From JARIHD01 sp035758825 (GTDB lineage: Bacteria > Patescibacteriota > Saccharimonadia > Saccharimonadales > UBA4665): a stretch of DNA of 64,000 nt. This document shows positions 1 to 6,950 of this stretch, piece after piece. The notes under the pieces were generated by a model. It was given only the letters and a program-made list of their open reading frames with translations, had not been told where the DNA came from and did no database searches. The DNA lies in NCBI GenBank assembly GCA_035758825.1, contig DASTWA010000002.1, positions 229,147 through 293,146 on the forward strand, in the 5' to 3' direction. Made by a program: the position numbers and the translations under genes. Numbering within the stretch: the stretch's first letter is position 1; each line of letters opens with the position of its first letter.

Positions 1-972
1 TCATTTTGCCTTCGTATATAGTTCGTGAATGATGTCTTCCAGCGGCGTGTCTTCGATGGTCAGGTCGGCGATCTCGACTTTGTGGAGCAGGCCGGCCAGG
101 AATTTCTTGAGTGGCACTTTGGACACGTCTACCTCAAATACCCAGCGGCCTTTGTGAGATTTGCCGTCAATGCCATACACTTGCAGTGCACTCGGGGCCA
201 TACCATCCACAGCAACGCTGACGAGCTTGTTCTGAAGATAGCTCTTCTTTAGGTCGGCCGTTTTGGCGTCCAAAACGATCTGCCCATGGTTTACGATCAT
301 GGTGCGCTCGCAGACTTCCTCGATGTCGCCCACATCGTGGCTGGTCAAAAACACCGTCGTCCCCTGCTCTTTGTTTACTGTTTTGATCGTTTCGCGTAGT
401 GACCGTTTGGCGACAATATCCAGACCGATTGTCGGTTCGTCCAAAAAAATAATGTCCGGATTATGGATCAGCGCATTAGCGACTTCGGCCCGCATACGCT
501 GGCCCAGCGAAAGCTTTCGGACGGGCTGATCAATAAAATCGCCCAGTCCGAACTGTTCGATTAATAGGCTGATACGCTGCTGCGCGACAGCATCGGGTAC
601 CTGGTACATTTTGGCGCTCAGCTCAAAACTGTCGGTCAGCGGCAGATTAAAAACCAGTTGTGACCGCTGTCCAAATACCGTCCCAATCCGCATAGCCAGC
701 TCACGGCGCTGCTTGAGCGGTACGTAGCCCAGAACCTCAACCTGTCCATTGCTGGGTTGCAGGATTCCGCTCAACATCTTGATGGTAGTACTCTTGCCGG
801 CGCCATTCGGGCCAATAAAAGCCACTGTTTCGCCGCGTTTAACCGTAAAGCTTACCTCGTGGACGGCCTTAACTTCTTTTTTCTCGGGCCTAAAGAACCC
901 CCTAAACCCCTTGTGGGCCTTAAAAACAAACCTTTTGGAAACGTTCCTTAAAATGATCGCGTCATTGCTCAT
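1..972 (-). CDS. ABC transporter ATP-binding protein (ABC-2/drug-exporter type)
   Basis: A 323-residue nucleotide-binding subunit that would power a membrane exporter. The Walker A motif GPNGAGKST is at residues 54-62, the signature LSLGQ at 154-158, Walker B IIFLDEP at 174-180 and the switch histidine near 212. The roughly 90-residue C-terminal extension after the ATPase core is typical of ABC-2 exporter ATPases (DrrA-like). No transmembrane segment is present, so a permease is needed; it would lie beyond the left edge, downstream on this strand. The stop TGA is exactly at the window edge. A TACAAT box sits 11 nt before the ATG. The substrate cannot be told from sequence. Confidence 0.9.
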   Translation of the reverse strand: MSNDAIILRNVSKRFVFKAHKGFRGFFRPEKKEVKAVHEVSFTVKRGETVAFIGPNGAGKSTTIKMLSGILQPSNGQVEVLGYVPLKQRRELAMRIGTVFGQRSQLVFNLPLTDSFELSAKMYQVPDAVAQQRISLLIEQFGLGDFIDQPVRKLSLGQRMRAEVANALIHNPDIIFLDEPTIGLDIVAKRSLRETIKTVNKEQGTTVFLTSHDVGDIEEVCERTMIVNHGQIVLDAKTADLKKSYLQNKLVSVAVDGMAPSALQVYGIDGKSHKGRWVFEVDVSKVPLKKFLAGLLHKVEIADLTIEDTPLEDIIHELYTKAK

Positions 973-996
973 AAGATATACTTATTGTACTACGGG

Positions 997-2031
997 CTAT
1001 TCGTCTTCGTTGGCACTCGTCGGCTTAATCGGTCGTTTGGCCTTAATTTCGTAGCGCATGCCGGTCAGATTGGACTCGACATAATCGTCGTTCAGCAAGT
1101 TTACGAACTTCACCAGGTCCTTGGGGTTTTCGATAATGATTGCGCCGGTCTCGTCGGTCATGAGATCGACACCCAGGCTGTCGCCATGGTCCAAAATATC
1201 CTCTTTTTTGAGGTCATCGTTCAATTCCAGTTTCTGGAGTTTGTTAATCAGCTGCTTGTTGCCCTTTACCATGGTTTGCATGTCTTCGCCCTCGGCAAAA
1301 GCCAGCTCGTACTTGGCCAAGATGGCCTCGACCTTCTTTTCGGCAATGCTGTTCTTTTTGACATCGTACCCAAAGAGCGTGCGCAGCTTTGGTTGGCTAA
1401 AGACAAATAAGTCCTGCCCGACGACCAATAACTGATTGTCGGCTGGCACTTTGAGCGCTACGGCGTCCTCGAATGGCATAAATACTTTGCCGCTGACCAT
1501 CCAGGCGCCGTCGCCCTTCATCATCTGGGCGCGCGGCAAGGCTTTGATCACGTAGAACGGTTCGGCCATTGCCGGATGGCTGCAGCGGGCCATAACCGCC
1601 TTAATGCGCTTGATGTCATGCTCTTCTTCGACGAACTGCTGAATCTCGTGCTCCTGGGTGCGGACCCAGTGCATCACTTCGACGAGCTTGTCGACATTTT
1701 CCCACCGAGTACGCTGCAAGACATTGTCTTCGGCTTCGGCTTCTTCGAACCCCCTAACGACTAGGCCTTCAGCGGCGCCGTTCAATACATAGTCCAAGAT
1801 GTTGGTAATAAACAGTGGCTGCAGCTGCTTTTTGATCTCGTCGGCCAGCTTGGCGCTGTACATGACGTTGTTTTTGTTGACCAAAAACAGCTCGATCTGC
1901 AATTGATCCTTGTACTGGTATAGGTTGTTTGCCCAGGCAAATACGTCCGTCGGGCTGTACTGCTCTTCCACCACTTCTTCTTGTGCTTGTTCTTTAGTTT
2001 CGCTAGGCAGCGAAGCGGCGTCATCGCTCAT
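997..2031 (-). CDS. conserved hypothetical acidic protein
   Basis: A 344-residue soluble protein, strongly acidic at both ends, with no signal peptide, membrane segment or enzymatic motif that I recognise. Residues about 20-55 are glutamate-rich, and the rest looks like a folded helical/beta protein. I chose the ATG at 2031, preceded by a GAGGG Shine-Dalgarno about 10 nt upstream, over the in-frame TTG at 2049. It lies 24 nt upstream of the ABC ATPase gene on the same strand and may be co-transcribed with it. The function is unknown. Confidence 0.7.
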   Translation of the reverse strand: MSDDAASLPSETKEQAQEEVVEEQYSPTDVFAWANNLYQYKDQLQIELFLVNKNNVMYSAKLADEIKKQLQPLFITNILDYVLNGAAEGLVVRGFEEAEAEDNVLQRTRWENVDKLVEVMHWVRTQEHEIQQFVEEEHDIKRIKAVMARCSHPAMAEPFYVIKALPRAQMMKGDGAWMVSGKVFMPFEDAVALKVPADNQLLVVGQDLFVFSQPKLRTLFGYDVKKNSIAEKKVEAILAKYELAFAEGEDMQTMVKGNKQLINKLQKLELNDDLKKEDILDHGDSLGVDLMTDETGAIIIENPKDLVKFVNLLNDDYVESNLTGMRYEIKAKRPIKPTSANEDE

Positions 2032-2105
2032 GTTGTTTCTAACCCTCAAAATTAGCGGCTAACCCCAGGGACTAGCCTCTTTTTGTAAATATAACCACCA
2101 TTCTA

Positions 2106-2534
2106 CTACAGGTCTCCGCCATCCAAAAAACGGCGGCGGGCCTCGTTGGCCCAATGGTCAGCTATTTCGTTGCCTTCATCGTTGTTGTGGCCACGCACCC
2201 AGATGAGCGTCGCCTTTGATTTGCGGAACAGCGGGCAGACCTCTTTGACGATGTCCAGATTTTTAATCTCACCGCCGCTCTTCTTCCAGCCTTTAGCCTC
2301 CCAGCCAATAGACCATTTGGTAATGACATTGATCCAAAATTCGCTGTCGGTGTAAATCTCACACTCGGCGCCATCGGCATCCTTGAGCGCTTCGATAATT
2401 GCAAAGCCCTCCATGCGGATATTGGTGGTCTCGGCCTCACCGCCCAGCTTGCAGACCTGCATTTCCTTGATGACAGCAAACCCGCCATTGCCTGGGTTCG
2501 GCTCGCAGCTGCCGTCTGTATAATACGTAATCAC
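2106..2534 (-). CDS. rnhA: ribonuclease HI
   Basis: Ribonuclease H hydrolyses the RNA strand of RNA-DNA hybrids (primers, R-loops). The 142-residue protein has the metal-binding carboxylates in order: D7 in TDGSCEPNPG, E42 in MEGFAIIEAL, D63 in YTDSEFW and D126 in NEIADHWA, with the catalytic-loop histidine at H116 (RGHNND). This matches the E. coli RNase HI set of D10/E48/D70/H124/D134. It is somewhat shorter than the E. coli enzyme. The start is GTG, behind a strong AGGAAGAGGG Shine-Dalgarno. Confidence 0.93.
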   Translation of the reverse strand: MITYYTDGSCEPNPGNGGFAVIKEMQVCKLGGEAETTNIRMEGFAIIEALKDADGAECEIYTDSEFWINVITKWSIGWEAKGWKKSGGEIKNLDIVKEVCPLFRKSKATLIWVRGHNNDEGNEIADHWANEARRRFLDGGDL

Positions 2535-2568
2535 TCTTCCCTCTTCCTTGCTATTTGTCCTAATGATA

Positions 2569-3159
2569 CTAGATGATGCCGGCTTCGGATAACGCTTTGC
2601 GTAACTCGTCGGTCGTTGTAAAGCAGTGGCTTCGTATGCCGTAGCTGGTAGCCGCCTCTACATTATCGAGCGAATCGTCCACAAAGAACCATTCGCCAAA
2701 CGGTGTGCCCACCCTGTCAGCAAGCGCCTCAAAAATTTCACGCTCGGGCTTTACGTGCGCCGTTTCTGATGATGCCAGCACGACATCAAACAAGTGCCCG
2801 ATGCCGTGATTATCCAAAAAACGTTGCAAAAACGTACGCTCGATATTAGTTAACATGGCGGTCTTGTACCTGCCAGAGACTTTGATCTGTTCTAGCAATG
2901 TAACTACATTTGTGTTCAAGCAATCAGTATCGTTAAAGTAATCTCTTATCTGTTCCGCCGGCAGGCCGGTATCTTGTGAAAACACTTTATAGAACACTTT
3001 ATCAGATAAATATCCCAGCTCATTCTGCTTGGCCAGATCATAGTAATGCCGCCTTGGCTGGGGCATAGCGGCCGCATGGTCGTCCAAAAACTGCTTAAAG
3101 GCGTCCTGGTAAAGCACGCCAAAACAATCAAACACGACAGTGGTAATCGGCATGTTCAT
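2569..3159 (-). CDS. HAD-superfamily hydrolase (subfamily IA)
   Basis: A 196-residue haloacid-dehalogenase-fold phosphatase. Motif I is VVFDCFGVLY with the nucleophile at D11; the second position of the usual DxD is not Asp, as in the YihX-like branch. Motif II MLTN is near residue 104, the lysine near 137 (AHVKPEREIF), and motif IV FVDDSLDNV near 160. A small alpha-helical cap lies between motifs I and II. It starts 5 nt after the stop of the upstream gene (3165-3809), so the two are translationally coupled. ATGs at 3159 and 3153 are both possible. The substrate is unknown. Confidence 0.85.
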   Translation of the reverse strand: MNMPITTVVFDCFGVLYQDAFKQFLDDHAAAMPQPRRHYYDLAKQNELGYLSDKVFYKVFSQDTGLPAEQIRDYFNDTDCLNTNVVTLLEQIKVSGRYKTAMLTNIERTFLQRFLDNHGIGHLFDVVLASSETAHVKPEREIFEALADRVGTPFGEWFFVDDSLDNVEAATSYGIRSHCFTTTDELRKALSEAGII

Positions 3160-3164
3160 ACTTG

Positions 3165-3809
3165 TTATTTTAGTTCGGTTCGAAAATCCTGCAACGGCAG
3201 GATGGGCTCTTTGGTGCCGCCGAGTTCCAGGATGCCATGACCGTAGCTGATCTCATTGTAATTTTCGGGCTGGATTTCATAAATTCCCATTGTTTGCAGC
3301 TGGACAGTCTCAGCTTCGGTAAAGCGCCATTTTGCCATCGCCTTGCCATCTTTGGGGTCAGGCATAGGATATTCTTCGCTTTGCAGCCTTACCTGCTCCT
3401 GGCCTTTGACCATATTTACTTCAGCAATCTCTCGCGGCTCAAGATCGCGGCTTAGCGCAGTCCCGATTTGATATGTAAAAACGCGCAGGTCGTTTCCGTT
3501 GACCGGCTGACCAGCCAGTGAGCTATCACGGACGGCCGAAAGCTCAACCAACAATCCTACTGGAGTTACGCCGACAAAAATCGGCAAGACTTCCTTGGCC
3601 TGCTTGGACTGGTTGTCGTAGTAGGCATTCACTTGATTAAGGACGTCTTCAAAAAGCTCGACATTCTTGGCATTTTGCAAAAGTTCCTTGGCCTGGGCAT
3701 GTGGGTCAGCGCCTTTCGCGGTAGCTTTGGCGCGGCCGCTCTTGGGTATAACCGGTATGGCGGCCGGCTTCATTGATATCTTTGGCACTTTGTGTCGTTT
3801 GAATGGCAT
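3165..3809 (-). CDS. conserved hypothetical protein
   Basis: A 214-residue protein. The first 45 residues are basic and rich in Pro, Ala and Lys, and probably disordered; the remainder is a soluble domain without recognisable motifs. There are no membrane segments. The ATG at 3809 is preceded by an extended -10 box, TGgTATAGT, whose hexamer (3816-3821) ends 6 nt before the start, with no Shine-Dalgarno, so the message is probably leaderless. It is followed after 5 nt by the HAD hydrolase gene, forming a two-gene unit. The function is unknown. Confidence 0.7.
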   Translation of the reverse strand: MPFKRHKVPKISMKPAAIPVIPKSGRAKATAKGADPHAQAKELLQNAKNVELFEDVLNQVNAYYDNQSKQAKEVLPIFVGVTPVGLLVELSAVRDSSLAGQPVNGNDLRVFTYQIGTALSRDLEPREIAEVNMVKGQEQVRLQSEEYPMPDPKDGKAMAKWRFTEAETVQLQTMGIYEIQPENYNEISYGHGILELGGTKEPILPLQDFRTELK

Positions 3810-3815
3810 GATCTC

Positions 3816-3824
3816 ACTATACCA
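3816..3824 (-). promoter_or_regulatory. extended -10 promoter of 3165-3809, leaderless type
   Basis: On the minus strand the sequence reads TGGTATAGT, then six bases, then the ATG at 3809. Transcription from this box would begin at or within a base or two of the start codon. Confidence 0.6.
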
Positions 3825-3894
3825 TTAGCGCGATCAGTTGGAGCTGCGAAATTCCTTTAATCGGGCCCACTCGCCTACTCCTTTCGGGCAAAAT

Positions 3895-3910
3895 CCTGTA
3901 TACTTACAGG
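3895..3910 (+). promoter_or_regulatory. -10 box inside a 6-bp inverted repeat
   Basis: CCTGTA-TACT-TACAGG is a perfect 6-bp inverted repeat whose centre holds the hexamer TATACT (3899-3904), a plausible -10 for the gene at 3991. The -35 region is weak. A repressor or a small RNA hairpin would both fit; neither is proven. Confidence 0.4.
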
Positions 3911-3990
3911 CAACGAGTCAGCGACGCCTAATCACTCATGGAGGGGTGCGGGTAGCTGGAGGGCTCCATAACCTAACCGGAGACCGGAGC

Positions 3991-4488
3991 ATGATCAAGC
4001 ATCCCATTGCAAAAACCCTAAACGGCACGGACGTATACGTTGACCTTATCCGTTCTCCAGCTAGTGCAACCATCTCGCAACAGCCTTATATCGTTATTCT
4101 CATCAAAGAGATGTTGCGTCATGTATCTCCCAAAGGCCAGCACTCGGTTATAGAGTTCGACTTCGGCCGCATTATCGGTAGCTGCGACATTGTTAGTACC
4201 GGCGCCAAAGACCACATCATGTACGCCAAGCCCATCAACCGCGATACTTTTTACCGGTTTGTTCGGCGTCGTCAGCCCGAACAAACAGCGTGCATAACGA
4301 TCGTCGTCCGCAAAGACGACGAGGGCGATTTTGAGCTGCTTGACACTTGGTTTGGCAAAGACATGCCAGGCATGCCCGGGGCTAGCAACGAAAATGACGA
4401 GAGCAAAGAATTCTGGCAGCACCATGCCATCGTCCTAGAAGGCCACCCCGTACAAAGTAAAACCCTGACGCTTACTTGTCCGTTCTAG
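3991..4488 (+). CDS. hypothetical protein with C-terminal FWxxHAxV-type motif
   Basis: A 165-residue soluble protein of unknown function. I chose the ATG at 3991 because GGAG lies 6-9 nt upstream, rather than the longer TTG frame from 3838. The C-terminal half has the order TACITIVVRKDDEGDFEL, then a GxxMPGxPG loop, then an ESxEFWxxHAIV segment. I have the impression of similar endings in small uncharacterised bacterial proteins, some of them toxin-like, but cannot confirm it. No partner gene of antitoxin size is adjacent. It converges with 4647-5225, and the two share a structured intergenic region. Confidence 0.65.
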   Translation: MIKHPIAKTLNGTDVYVDLIRSPASATISQQPYIVILIKEMLRHVSPKGQHSVIEFDFGRIIGSCDIVSTGAKDHIMYAKPINRDTFYRFVRRRQPEQTACITIVVRKDDEGDFELLDTWFGKDMPGMPGASNENDESKEFWQHHAIVLEGHPVQSKTLTLTCPF

Positions 4489-4498
4489 TAAATATTCT

Positions 4499-4516
4499 CC
4501 CAACCAATATTTTGGG
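4499..4516 (-). terminator. weak terminator-like hairpin
   Basis: CCCAA (4499-4503) pairs with TTGGG (4512-4516) around an 8-nt loop. On the minus strand it is followed by AGAATATTT, which is AU-rich but not a clean U-run. It occupies the place where the transcript of 4647-5225 should end, after the junction structure and the 14-nt complementary word. Confidence 0.35.
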
Positions 4517-4529
4517 TAAAAATACTCAT

Positions 4530-4633
4530 GGGGAGAGACAAACAGACAGAACAACACAGAAAACACTGAGAAAAGTCGGCTGAGAGCCGGACATTTCGAG
4601 CGGCTCTGTGCTCTTCTCTCTGTTGGTATCCCC
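4530..4633 (-). ncRNA. multi-stem junction in the 3' untranslated region of 4647-5225
   Basis: Nested pairs enclose two hairpins: GGGGA (4530-4534) with TCCCC (4629-4633), CAACA (4552-4556) with TGTTG (4621-4625), GAGAA (4568-4572) with TTCTC (4614-4618). Inside are GTCGGCT-gag-AGCCGGAC (4575-4592, one bulge) and GAGC/GCTC (4598-4613). This outer stem with two hairpins resembles the junctions at 40831-40888 and 44107-44156. The internal loops are large, so the outer pairs are less certain than the hairpins. The structure lies between convergent genes and could be read from either strand. Confidence 0.45.
4537..4550. repeat. 14-bp word, reverse complement of 5320-5333
   Basis: GACAAACAGACAGA at 4537-4550 is the exact reverse complement of the 14 bases at 5320-5333. 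The two copies flank the minus-strand gene 4647-5225: one falls in its 5' untranslated region and the other in its 3' region, so they could pair within the mRNA. Confidence 0.8.
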
Positions 4634-4646
4634 TGGATGGCCGATG

Positions 4647-5225
4647 TCAGCCGCATTCACTGGCACCAAAGTAGTGGTCGGGCCACATCCTGTCGAGCAA
4701 GGTGCGGTAGGCGTCGATCACCTCTTGACCGATGATGAGCTCGTCGGGGATTGGCGTATCGTCGGGCGCCGTGATGCTGAAAGCCTCATCTCTGAGCTTG
4801 TCGATGTAGTCGATGAGCCGTGCGCAGCTCAAGTTAAACGCCGAGTCGTCGACCAACATTGCGACAAATATCTCTCCTTGCACTTGATTTATCCCGGCAA
4901 GCCTAATGCCATACTTCTGGCTAGCATCTTCGAGGATATTGGTCAGAAGCATACGACCGCTGAATAGCGGGCCTTGGTCGATTGAACTCCGAAGCCTGGC
5001 AAAGTACTTGCTGTTGGCGCCGAAGCCCATAACGTTCGCAACAAAGACCACCATGACGGCACGCTGCCAACGCGGCAGGAGATCGGCGTCTTCCCGTGAC
5101 TGTCCACGGGTCTTGTCGGGCAGGTCTCCGGCCGGAGCCTGGGGCGATCGCCAAATTACAAAAATGGTGACTGCCATAACGACCATTACAAATACGAGCA
5201 GATGCCCGCCGTTGATGTTACCCAT
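4647..5225 (-). CDS. small membrane-anchored protein of unknown function
   Basis: A 192-residue protein with an N-terminal membrane segment (about residues 8-26), a short polar linker, a second hydrophobic stretch (about 56-72) and a soluble C-terminal domain. No family is recognised. The ATG at 5225 follows AAGGGA at a good distance; the longer frame to 5252 has no ribosome site. A near-consensus promoter (5370-5397) gives a leader of about 140 nt. The transcript carries complementary 14-nt words in its 5' and 3' untranslated regions and a multi-stem junction after the stop, like the units at 40-44 kb. It may be an acquired accessory gene. Confidence 0.7.
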   Translation of the reverse strand: MGNINGGHLLVFVMVVMAVTIFVIWRSPQAPAGDLPDKTRGQSREDADLLPRWQRAVMVVFVANVMGFGANSKYFARLRSSIDQGPLFSGRMLLTNILEDASQKYGIRLAGINQVQGEIFVAMLVDDSAFNLSCARLIDYIDKLRDEAFSITAPDDTPIPDELIIGQEVIDAYRTLLDRMWPDHYFGASECG

Positions 5226-5319
5226 AAGGGTTCCCTTCGGATGGATGTGCATTCTGGTAGCACAAGATGAACAACCAAGGCGGTAAAAGCAAAATATCGC
5301 GCTGATCGCTCATCTCGTG

Positions 5320-5333
5320 TCTGTCTGTTTGTC
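5320..5333. repeat. 14-bp word in the leader of 4647-5225, pairs with 4537-4550
   Basis: TCTGTCTGTTTGTC lies about 30 nt after the predicted transcription start of 4647-5225 and is the exact reverse complement of 4537-4550. The 412-base gap between genes (5226-5637) otherwise holds only the promoter at 5370-5397 and the hairpin at 5532-5595. Confidence 0.8.
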
Positions 5334-5369
5334 AACGTGCTTTGGAACATGCAAAACGCAACTCACAAA

Positions 5370-5397
5370 ACTATACAATTATATCATAATGTGTCAA
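5370..5397 (-). promoter_or_regulatory. sigma70-type promoter for 4647-5225
   Basis: On the minus strand, -35 TTGACA (5392-5397) is followed by a 16-bp spacer and -10 TATAGT (5370-5375). This is one of the strongest promoters in the window and points only at 4647-5225. Confidence 0.75.
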
Positions 5398-5531
5398 ATA
5401 ATGCAATACTACCGCAGTGCGGCTTGGCCACGGCGGCAAAATAGCTCTTCTGGGGATTCTGCCACGACAATCTCCAGTGAATTGTCCTGCCCGAGATGAT
5501 ACACTCTGCTGGACAGGGTCCTCTACAGTTG

Positions 5532-5595
5532 GGAGGTGGACGCTGCGCTGAAACAAATAAAAGATAGGTTTCAGCGCAGCGCGCAAACATCCTCC
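5532..5595 (-). repeat. long perfect hairpin downstream of 5638-5910
   Basis: A 14-bp perfect stem (5541-5554 with 5568-5581) closes a 13-nt A-rich loop; GGAGG (5532-5536) and CCTCC (5591-5595) extend it across an internal loop. No U-run follows on either strand, so it is not a standard terminator. On the minus strand it lies about 45 nt after the stop of 5638-5910. Confidence 0.7.
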
Positions 5596-5605
5596 GGGGA
5601 TCATT

Positions 5606-5625
5606 GAGCGCGAGCGGGGCGGATC
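5606..5625. repeat. 20-nt word complementary to the 5' leader of 5638-5910
   Basis: In the minus-strand transcript this stretch, just after the stop codon of 5638-5910, can pair with the leader segment at 5935-5959: 11 bp, a 5-nt bulge on the leader side, then 9 bp, including two G-U pairs. Both sides are GC-rich, so chance is harder to exclude than for the 14-bp pair of the neighbouring gene. Confidence 0.45.
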
Positions 5626-5637
5626 CGTGGTCAGTAC

Positions 5638-5910
5638 TTACTTGTTGTGAACGTCGGTGTCGTTCCGACTGACAGGTTCGCCAGTCTTGCTGTCGAAGAG
5701 ATTGCCAGCACTGTCGCTGGCAACCGGGTTCTGCCCCGAACCGCTGTCGTGCACCAAGCCGGTGTCCTCGAACCGGTAGCCCTCGTTGGCACCCGTTCCC
5801 CAGCTCTCACTAGAGCCGAAGGTGATGTCACTGCTACCGCCGCCGGACGAACCGGAACCGCCGTCTCCACCGTCGAACAGGCCGCTCAAAAAGTCCAGGA
5901 TACCTTCCAT
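5638..5910 (-). CDS. small Gly/Ser-rich acidic protein
   Basis: A 90-residue protein. An amphipathic start (MEGILDFLSGLFDGG) is followed by a Gly/Ser/Asp-rich, probably disordered body. It has no classical signal peptide, cysteines or membrane span. A strong AAGGGAAG Shine-Dalgarno precedes the ATG at 5910. The gene stands alone, with its own likely promoter (6025-6033), a CRP-type palindrome at the presumed transcription start and a long hairpin after the stop. It could be a secreted or surface small protein; no function can be assigned. Confidence 0.6.
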   Translation of the reverse strand: MEGILDFLSGLFDGGDGGSGSSGGGSSDITFGSSESWGTGANEGYRFEDTGLVHDSGSGQNPVASDSAGNLFDSKTGEPVSRNDTDVHNK

Positions 5911-5934
5911 GGCTCTTCCCTTCTAGGCGCCGGA

Positions 5935-5959
5935 GACCCGCCCCGAACCGCTCGCACTC
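5935..5959. repeat. leader word of 5638-5910, pairs with 5606-5625
   Basis: This is the 5' partner of the pairing described at 5606-5625, lying 25-49 nt upstream of the start codon in the minus-strand transcript. Confidence 0.45.
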
Positions 5960-6008
5960 TCCCTGAGAAGCTTGCACAGCTATGGTACCAAATAGGGATA
6001 ATTCGCTA

Positions 6009-6033
6009 TGTGACTAACGTCACATTTTTAGCA
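6009..6033 (-). promoter_or_regulatory. likely promoter and CRP-type palindrome for 5638-5910
   Basis: TGTGA-N6-TCACA at 6009-6024 is a perfect match to the CRP/FNR-family operator pattern. On the minus strand it directly follows an extended -10-like box, TGcTAAAAA (6025-6033), so it would cover the transcription start: a repressor position rather than an activator one. The sequence GTGACGTTA within it recurs just after the -10 of the gene at 8349-9458. Confidence 0.5.
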
Positions 6034-6042
6034 CAAATCTAA

Positions 6043-6498
6043 CTAGGCAAGTTCGGGTTTAAGCCGATCAATGATGGCCTGAGCCAGTTCGTCGGTCACC
6101 CTCATCCAGCGGCCTTTGTCGTAATGGCGTCCGTAATCCGGGTCGGTAAAAATTTGTCCGTTTATTTCGATGTCATGGTCGTACCGCGGCAGCATGTGCC
6201 AGTGCACGTGCGGATTTGCGGGTATTTGCTTAAAGGCGTCATTCATCATACAAAGCCAGTTGAATGGCCGGCCGCCAAATACTTTGGCGTTGGCTTGCTC
6301 CACCTTGCGGACGATCTCTTTAAAATCGCTCCATTCCTCATCGGTCAGCTCGCCAAGGCTGCCCTTATGGACACGCAACGGGATAAACAACCTTCCCACA
6401 TATGCCTGGTCATACGACAAAATCACCCGCCAGTATTCCGTCTGGAATAACAAGCGGCTTCCGTCGTTATCTACTTCTTCACATACATGGCAGTTCAT
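6043..6498 (-). CDS. HIT-family nucleotide hydrolase/transferase
   Basis: A 151-residue histidine-triad protein. The catalytic HVHWH is at residues 97-101, giving the HxHxH core, and a CxxC (residues 3-6) at the N-terminus is common in HIT proteins that bind zinc. Family members split nucleoside phosphoramidates or dinucleoside polyphosphates; the exact substrate is not visible. The last residues run into a basic, helical C-terminus. A TATAAT box is at 6537-6542, about 40 nt upstream. The 132 bases after its stop hold the promoter of the next gene. Confidence 0.88.
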   Translation of the reverse strand: MNCHVCEEVDNDGSRLLFQTEYWRVILSYDQAYVGRLFIPLRVHKGSLGELTDEEWSDFKEIVRKVEQANAKVFGGRPFNWLCMMNDAFKQIPANPHVHWHMLPRYDHDIEINGQIFTDPDYGRHYDKGRWMRVTDELAQAIIDRLKPELA

Positions 6499-6553
6499 AC
6501 GTACAGACGACCCCTTAGACTTTTCTTTATACCTTCATTATACATAGAGGCAT

Positions 6554-6775
6554 TTAGGCCGCAACTCGCACGACTTTGGTCCGCGAGGTATGTCCTCGAA
6601 CAATTTCAATGCGGGACTTTGCGACGCCAAAATATTCGGCCAAAAGCTCGATCACCGCCTGGTTTGCCCTGCCGTCCACCGCCCGTTCGCGGACATATAC
6701 CGTAAAGCCGGCATCAGTTTGCTCAACAAGCGGACCTTTCTTACTGCCAGGCTTTACGTGGACGGTGTATTGCAT
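6554..6775 (-). CDS. DUF167 family protein (YggU-like)
   Basis: A 73-residue protein with the DUF167 layout: an N-terminal beta strand with a VKPGSKK motif, the central VRERAVDGRANQAVIELLAEYF segment in shortened form, and a C-terminal RGHTSRTKVV. The family occurs in all domains and its biochemical role is unknown. The ATG at 6775 follows AAGG about 7 nt upstream. It sits between the HIT gene and the glyS terminator and is probably a single gene or part of a short unit with HIT. Confidence 0.85.
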   Translation of the reverse strand: MQYTVHVKPGSKKGPLVEQTDAGFTVYVRERAVDGRANQAVIELLAEYFGVAKSRIEIVRGHTSRTKVVRVAA

Positions 6776-6892
6776 GTTAACCTTGGGACTTTACGGCGGC
6801 CGCAAAGCTTCTTTCATTAAGTTTATAGGCAACAAAATGCCTTAAAGCGTTACTTCTATCGTCATTTTAGCAAATACTTGTTCTGCCCATAC

Positions 6893-6930
6893 AAAAAGCC
6901 CCAACTTTACACCTAGATGGTTGGGGCTTT
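6893..6930 (-). terminator. intrinsic terminator of glyS
   Basis: AGCCCCAAC (6897-6905) pairs with GTTGGGGCT (6920-6928). On the minus strand the stem is followed by TTTTTG. It lies 20 nt after the glyS stop. Confidence 0.85.
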
Positions 6931-6950
6931 CCGCTGTTCCATACAGTCTT

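Noticed and set aside
5268..5290. ACAACCAAGGCGGTAAA, similar to 44094-44113
   Set aside because: The match is broken by a length difference and the two copies have opposite orientation relative to their genes. It is probably chance.
5371..5604. Short minus-strand frames of 60-80 codons in the 5226-5637 gap
   Set aside because: They run through a perfect hairpin and the promoter of 4647-5225 and have no ribosome site.
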